This document shows, in pieces, positions 59,760-64,000 of a stretch of 64,000 nt of DNA. The notes under the pieces were generated by a model that was given only the letters and a program-made list of their open reading frames with translations, ran no database searches and was not told where the DNA came from. The stretch is from JBCCFC01 sp965213595 (lineage in GTDB: Bacteria; Chloroflexota; Anaerolineae; Caldilineales; Caldilineaceae): positions 1 to 64,000 of the forward strand of contig CBDBZO010000002.1 in NCBI GenBank assembly GCA_965213595.1. Direction: 5' to 3'. The stretch's first letter is position 1, and each line of letters begins with the position of its first letter. The position numbers and the translations under genes are program-made.

Positions 59760-60596
59760 ATGAAACGAGCATGGCTACTGATAATGGTGATCGCCGCGCT
59801 GGCGCTGGCAGCCTGTGCGCCCGATGGGACAGCATCTACGCAGGCGGACACGGCGGCGGACACGGCGACAGAGACGGCGACGGAGCCAGCTGAAGCGACC
59901 GAGGAGGCGCCCGAGGAGCCAGCGCCGGAAGCAGCGGAGGCGACCGAGGAAGCACCGGAAGAGCCCGGCGTGGAAGCGACAACCGAACCGGCAGACGAAG
60001 CGGCCAGCGACGAAGCCAGCGACGCCGGTCTACGAACCTTCACCATCATTCCCGAAGAATCGAGTGCTGCCTATCTCGTGGACGAAACGTTCCTGTCCGG
60101 CGCGCTGGATCGCCTTGGCGTCACCCCCGGCGATTACGACATCCGCGGCACGACGGGTCAGATCGAGGGCCAGCTCCAGCTAAATTTTGACGACCCCGCG
60201 GCGGCGCTGGGCGAAAATCGCTTCACGGTCGACCTCTCCTCGCTGGCGACGGACCAGACGCGGCGCGACCGCTGGGTGCTCGAAAACCCCGACGGGCCGC
60301 AGTTTGGCCAGTTTACCACGGCCGAGTTTGTCGCCACCGAAATCAGTGCGACGCCCGAAGATTACACCGAAGGCGAATCCATCAGCTTTCAGATGACGGG
60401 CGACATGACCATTCGCGACGTTACACAGCCGCTGACGTTTGACGTGGTGGCAACGCTGGAGGGAGACACAATTACCGGCACGGCCGCCGCGCCCTCGCTG
60501 CTGTCCGATTGGGGCATTAACCCTCCGGCCTTTGCGGGCACGCTGGAGGTGGAAGACCCCTTTATCATCGAGGTGGCGTTTACGGCAGTGGAGTAG
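59760..60596 (+). CDS. YceI-type lipoprotein
   Basis: 278 residues from ATG 59760 (AAGGAGA upstream). Signal peptide and lipobox LAAC, then an acidic Thr/Glu/Ala linker of about 70 residues (ATEEAPEEP repeats), then YceI domain: FTIIPEESSAAYLVDE, VTPGDYDIRG, FTVDLSSLATDQTRRDRW, FQMTGDMTIRDVTQPLTFDV. YceI proteins bind isoprenoid or other lipids; role here unknown. Confidence 0.9.
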   Translation: MKRAWLLIMVIAALALAACAPDGTASTQADTAADTATETATEPAEATEEAPEEPAPEAAEATEEAPEEPGVEATTEPADEAASDEASDAGLRTFTIIPEESSAAYLVDETFLSGALDRLGVTPGDYDIRGTTGQIEGQLQLNFDDPAAALGENRFTVDLSSLATDQTRRDRWVLENPDGPQFGQFTTAEFVATEISATPEDYTEGESISFQMTGDMTIRDVTQPLTFDVVATLEGDTITGTAAAPSLLSDWGINPPAFAGTLEVEDPFIIEVAFTAVE

Positions 60597-60619
60597 AAAA
60601 CGGAACTGTCACCTTAATC

Positions 60620-60666
60620 AAAGAGAGGGGCGGCGCTGATGTAGCATCAGCGCCGCCCCTCTCTTT
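60620..60666 (+). terminator. 22-bp-stem terminator
   Basis: AAAGAGAGGGGCGGCGCTGATG (60620-60641, split AAAGAGAGGGG / CGGCGCTGATG) pairs with 60645-60666 around TAG, ending CTCTTT. Shared between YceI and possibly the convergent PA14 gene. Confidence 0.88.
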
Positions 60667-60806
60667 ATATCGCAAAATGTTGCAAAGCAGCAGTCCCAAA
60701 TTTAGCCGGCGCAGGCAGTGGAAAAGAGTCGATGGATTGATCGTCGCCAATCCGCTCCATTCATTCACTTGGGAAGACGCCGCCCGCTGTTTGAAAGGTA
60801 TTGGGC

Positions 60807-63329
60807 TTAATTCCCAACGAGCGGCAGAAAGACAGCCCGCTCGCGCAGGACAATGCCCGTGGGCGTGAGGGTCGCATCGTTGGCGGCTTGGGTGTCGGGA
60901 TCGTCCGAGAGCAGCGTTGTGCTTTCCGAACGCGTCAGCGTTGTATAGCGCAGCGATGCTTGATTGCGCAGCCGCCGCACCGCCGCCCCTTCGTTGACGC
61001 GCACTTGGAAGACCACCGACGCCTCCTGCCCCGGCGCGAGCAGAGGAATTGTGGCCTCGAACGCCATGCGCCCGGCGGCGTCGGCGCTGCTCACGGCGCG
61101 CACCTCGCCCATCGAGGTCACGAGCGACTCCACGATCAGCTGCGTGCTGGCGTCGGGCTCGTCGAGCAGCACCAGCTCCTGAACGTCGACATCGCCCTCG
61201 TTGCGCGCAACCACTTCGTAAAGCACGATATCCCCCGGATCAACAGCGCCGTCCTCATCCAGATCCGCAAAGAGCAGATCGCGCTTGATCAGAATGAGGC
61301 GCGGCGTATTTGCCACCGGTTCCACATCCACAAAATCGGGCTCGCCATTGTCGTTGCGGTCGTCCGTGCCCTCGCTGGCGTCGGGGGCGCCGTCGCCGTC
61401 GGCGTCGATATCGGCGTAGTTGGGCGCGCCGTCGCCGTCAAAGTCGCCATCGCCCTCGGCAAGGTCATCGAGGCCATCGCCGTCGAGATCGCTGCCCGTT
61501 AGCCCGAACAGAACGTAAGAATATTGACCCTCGGCCAGCACCAGCAGCTCTTCGCGGCTGTCGATGTTGTTGAGCGCCAGCGCACCGTTGGTGCCGATGA
61601 GCTCGACATTGCCGGTAGCCACCAGCCGGAAGAGGCCGCCGGGCAATCCAGCAAAGGTAAACGTCCCCCCCTCGCCGCTGAGTCGACGCATCACCTCGTC
61701 GTCCGCCGTATCGAGTTCGCCGTCGCTTCCCGCCCACGTCAGCAGCAGCTCTACGCCCGCTGGGCGCAGTTCGTTGTCGTTTACAAGCCCATCCCGATTC
61801 CAATCGTACCAGACGTAGCCCTCGATCGTCGCGCCATTGGCAACCGTCGTTGGCGCTGGCGTCGCCGGTGGGGGGGGCGTGTCGCCGGGGAGGACGGTCT
61901 CGGCGGGGTTGCTCGTCGGCGTGCTGGTTGGCCCGCCAGCGGGCGTGTCGGTTGGCGCTGGGGTTGATGTCGAGCCGGGGGGCACGTCCCCCTCGGTGGG
62001 AACGGGCGTGGCGCTGGCTCCAGGCGTTGACTTTGGCGCGTCGGTTGGCGTCTCCGTCGGTGTACCCGCTGACGAGGTAACGGTGGGCGTTGCGGTGGGC
62101 GTTGCGGTGGGCGTTGCGGTGGGCGTTGCGGTGGGCGTTGCGGTGGGCGTTGCGGTGGGCGTTGCGGTCGGTGGAACAGATGTGGGTGTGGGAGGCGGCA
62201 CGAAGACACCGCCCGCGCGCGGCGACAGCAGGGTGGGCGGAATTTCCTGGCGCTCGATGCCCGGCCCCTCTATCTCCAGCTTTAGCGTTCGGCTGCCTTG
62301 GTTCTGAAAGTACGGCAGGTCGATGGCGTAGTTGCCCGCCTCCGGAAATTCCACCTGCGCCGCAACCGTGGTGGCGCCGTGTGCCCCATCGTTGTCGATA
62401 ACGAGCCTCTCATTAATATACAGTTGGCTCCCATCGTCCGACGTCAGATAAAAGGTATACTGACCAGCCCTCGGCACGCGCAGACGCGCCGCAAACTGAA
62501 GCACGTAGAGCGTGCCGCGCTGAGTAGGTAGGTTGTTGAACCGGGCCGCATTCCCCGACGCATCCGGTTCACGGCCCGCCAGCGAAGGCAGCTCGGAGAG
62601 TGGTTCCTCAAACTCGTAGTATTTGTAGCTAACGCCTTCCAAGGGCGTCGCATCCGTCACCTCGACCAGTTCAAACCAGTCCAGGTCCGTGCCGGTCTCT
62701 CGTTGGTAAAAGACAATTTTGTGCTCGCCAGCAGCCAAGGGAAATTGAATGGGGTCGTCGCCATCTCGCTGCGACACCTGGTCCAACACAAATTCCTCGC
62801 TCATTGTGGTGTCCCACAAATACACTTCTCCATCGTCGACCTGGACAAAAAAGGAGTCGTCCTCGCCGCCACCGCGCACGTCGGCAAGAATTTTGTAGAT
62901 TTGCGGCTCTTTGATTTGGACGCAGAATTCCACGCGGTGATTGGTATTGGGTTGCGCGTAATAGTTACTTAACCCATTGGGCACAGTAACATAGGCCTCA
63001 TTACTCGCCCCGCGGTCGTACCCGATTTCAAAATCACCAAAGCGCTCTCCGTCCTCGGCTTCGACCCGCAATTTCTTTGAGCACTTTGCCTCGTCATCGT
63101 CGTCATCATCGTCGTCATCATCGTCGTCATCATCGCCGTCATCATCGCCATCGTCGTCGTCATCGACGGGCGTGCTGTCTTGGCTCGTGGGCGAATCGTC
63201 GGCCAGCAGCGTGTTGGCTTGGGCAGATGGCGTTGGCGCGACAACGAGCGACGCGGCGAAGAGCGTTGCCAAAGCAAGCAAGCTGGCCCAAAGGAAGGGG
63301 CGGCGGAATAAGAGGGACAGGATATGCAT
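60807..63329 (-). CDS. PA14-domain surface protein with LPLV end
   Basis: 840 residues from ATG 63329. That start is chosen because AAAAGG precedes it and a -10 box overlaps the longer frame. Signal/anchor segment (FLWASLLALATLFAASLVV), a run of about 30 Asp/Gly, a carbohydrate-binding-like domain (LRVEAEDGERFGDFEIG), a PA14-like domain (YVLQFAARLRVPRAGQYTFYLTSDDGSQLYINERLVID), a (TATP)n linker, an SdrD-B-like domain (IEGYVWYDWNRDGLVNDNE), Ca-binding DxDGD repeats (SDLDGDGLDDLAEGDGDFDG), a DUF11-like domain (VVARNEGDVDVQEL) and AVFLPLVGN at the end. Exported, calcium-binding adhesin. Confidence 0.85.
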   Translation of the reverse strand: MHILSLLFRRPFLWASLLALATLFAASLVVAPTPSAQANTLLADDSPTSQDSTPVDDDDDGDDDGDDDDDDDDDDDDDDEAKCSKKLRVEAEDGERFGDFEIGYDRGASNEAYVTVPNGLSNYYAQPNTNHRVEFCVQIKEPQIYKILADVRGGGEDDSFFVQVDDGEVYLWDTTMSEEFVLDQVSQRDGDDPIQFPLAAGEHKIVFYQRETGTDLDWFELVEVTDATPLEGVSYKYYEFEEPLSELPSLAGREPDASGNAARFNNLPTQRGTLYVLQFAARLRVPRAGQYTFYLTSDDGSQLYINERLVIDNDGAHGATTVAAQVEFPEAGNYAIDLPYFQNQGSRTLKLEIEGPGIERQEIPPTLLSPRAGGVFVPPPTPTSVPPTATPTATPTATPTATPTATPTATPTATPTVTSSAGTPTETPTDAPKSTPGASATPVPTEGDVPPGSTSTPAPTDTPAGGPTSTPTSNPAETVLPGDTPPPPATPAPTTVANGATIEGYVWYDWNRDGLVNDNELRPAGVELLLTWAGSDGELDTADDEVMRRLSGEGGTFTFAGLPGGLFRLVATGNVELIGTNGALALNNIDSREELLVLAEGQYSYVLFGLTGSDLDGDGLDDLAEGDGDFDGDGAPNYADIDADGDGAPDASEGTDDRNDNGEPDFVDVEPVANTPRLILIKRDLLFADLDEDGAVDPGDIVLYEVVARNEGDVDVQELVLLDEPDASTQLIVESLVTSMGEVRAVSSADAAGRMAFEATIPLLAPGQEASVVFQVRVNEGAAVRRLRNQASLRYTTLTRSESTTLLSDDPDTQAANDATLTPTGIVLRERAVFLPLVGN
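62081..62169 (-). repeat. 12-bp tandem repeat coding for TATP units
   Basis: GCGGTGGGCGTT repeated about seven times without visible change, coding (TATP)7 in the PA14 protein linker. The perfect DNA copies suggest recent expansion and length variation. Confidence 0.85.
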
Positions 63330-63381
63330 AGAAACCTTTTGAAGCGATAAATCAAAGACCGGATCAAGAAAAGACTGTGTC

Positions 63382-63387
63382 ATTATA
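63382..63387 (-). promoter_or_regulatory. -10 box of the PA14 gene
   Basis: TATAAT on the minus strand (ATTATA at 63382-63387), about 52 bp before the chosen ATG. TTAACC about 21 bases further upstream may be the -35. Confidence 0.5.
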
Positions 63388-63458
63388 CCAGACTTTTCTC
63401 CAGGTTAATGGACGCCCGCGCTGTTTTTTTACAACGCTAACCCAAGCGGGCACCACGC

Positions 63459-63488
63459 AAAAAAGTGCGACACCACTGCGCCGCACTT
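63459..63488 (-). terminator. Terminator of the corrinoid-protein gene
   Basis: On the minus strand AAGTGCG...CGCACTT followed by TTTTTT; 38 bp after the stop of the corrinoid gene. Confidence 0.7.
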
Positions 63489-63525
63489 CTCTTATGTATA
63501 GATTTGCCCCAGAAATACAGTGTGT

Positions 63526-64000
63526 TTAAGCTACCACCGCCACCTGCGCCGCATTTTTACGCGCCATGAACGACTTCGCAATCTCGACGCTCACCGCCGC
63601 GTCGCGCCCATAGGCGTCCGCGCCGACTTCGCGCGCGAAGTTTTCCGTCACCGGCGCGCCGCCGACCATCACGTAGACCTCGTCGCGCAAATCCTCCTCG
63701 CCCAGCGTGTCCACCACCACCTTCATGTAGGGCATCGTCGTGGTGAGCAGCGCGCTCATGCCAATGATGTCCGGCTTGTGCTCGCGGATGGCGGCCACAA
63801 ACTGCTCGGCGTCGACGTTGATGCCGAGGTTGATCACCTCGAAGCCCGCGCCCTCAAACATCATGGCGACGAGATTTTTGCCGATGTCGTGGATATCGCC
63901 CTTCACCGTGCCGACAACGGCCTTGCCCACCTGTGGCGCACCCGTCTCGGTGAGCAGCGGACGCAGAATTTCCATGCCCGCCTTCATCGAGCTGGCCGCC
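63526..64000 (-). CDS. Corrinoid (B12-binding) methyltransferase-type protein, 5' end outside window
   Basis: At least 158 residues, open to the window edge (AASSMKAGMEILRPLL...). GDIHDIGKN is the DxHxxG cobalamin-ligating motif, with EVINLGINVDAEQF and GMSALLTTTMPYM. The arrangement is that of MttC/MtaC/MtmC-like corrinoid proteins, which carry a methyl group between a substrate methyltransferase and an acceptor; the helical N-terminal cap is outside the window. Partner methyltransferase not seen. Confidence 0.9.
   Translation of the reverse strand, partial: AASSMKAGMEILRPLLTETGAPQVGKAVVGTVKGDIHDIGKNLVAMMFEGAGFEVINLGINVDAEQFVAAIREHKPDIIGMSALLTTTMPYMKVVVDTLGEEDLRDEVYVMVGGAPVTENFAREVGADAYGRDAAVSVEIAKSFMARKNAAQVAVVA

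Noticed and set aside
62081..62169. Possible CRISPR array
   Set aside because: 12-bp units without spacers inside a reading frame, coding TATP.

Overview
The window reads as a chromosomal segment of a GC-rich, free-living bacterium, most likely a member of the Chloroflexota (Caldilinea/Anaerolineae-like). This placement is inferred from protein style: several large exported proteins carry a short V-[FYH]-LPL-[VI] motif, and there is a family of Thr/Pro-rich surface proteins. No rRNA, tRNA or CRISPR array was seen, so it is not proven. Housekeeping genes are clpB, ppc, leuB, cimA, ilvD, fdhD, rfbD and a corrinoid protein.

Layout. 0-5 kb: end of an exported protein, fdhD, a BrnT/BrnA module with a ruined toxin, an SDR and a PdtaS-like kinase. 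5-16.2 kb: a repeat-rich surface protein, a giant subtilase/vWFA protein and an HTTM (gamma-carboxylase-like) membrane protein, all on the minus strand. 16.2-19.6 kb: a mobile repeat and clpB. 19.6-30.1 kb: an accessory stretch, AT-richer at least up to 28 kb. It is subdivided by three displaced copies of the clpB 3' end into an envelope cluster (regulator with a frameshifting C10 tract, two paralogous CxxC/Tat/LPL[VI] fusion proteins, peptidase-like enzymes, two beta-propeller lipoproteins), a two-gene exported-protein cassette and a PIN/RHH module. 30-35.5 kb: NUDIX, lipoprotein, a methyltransferase broken by a 261-bp element, 8-oxoguanine-type deaminase, YheT-like hydrolase. 35.5-40.7 kb: rfbD, a RelE-type module flanked by a second copy of the rfbD tail, MNT/HEPN, a glycosyltransferase, GNAT and a nucleotidyltransferase. 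41-52 kb: branched-chain amino acid genes (leuB, cimA, ilvD) and ppc, with small accessory genes between them. 52-60.6 kb: an 11-PAS hybrid kinase overlapping an LTA-synthase-like sulfatase, then a YceI lipoprotein. 60.8-64 kb: a PA14 surface protein and a corrinoid protein running off the edge.

Three themes stand out. First, accessory cassettes sit immediately behind core genes and are bounded by duplicated 3' ends of those genes (clpB four copies, rfbD two). Second, the intergenic DNA is loaded with perfect palindromes, sometimes nested inside one another. These include two transposition-competent-looking non-autonomous elements whose target duplications can be read directly: 145 bp with a 10-bp duplication, and 261 bp with a 4-bp duplication. 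Third, of four chromosomal toxin-antitoxin modules, three have a toxin gene broken by frameshift or stop codon next to an intact partner. The best candidate for an undescribed system is the 19.6-27.4 kb envelope cluster together with the gene-tail-delimited cassette architecture that carries it.
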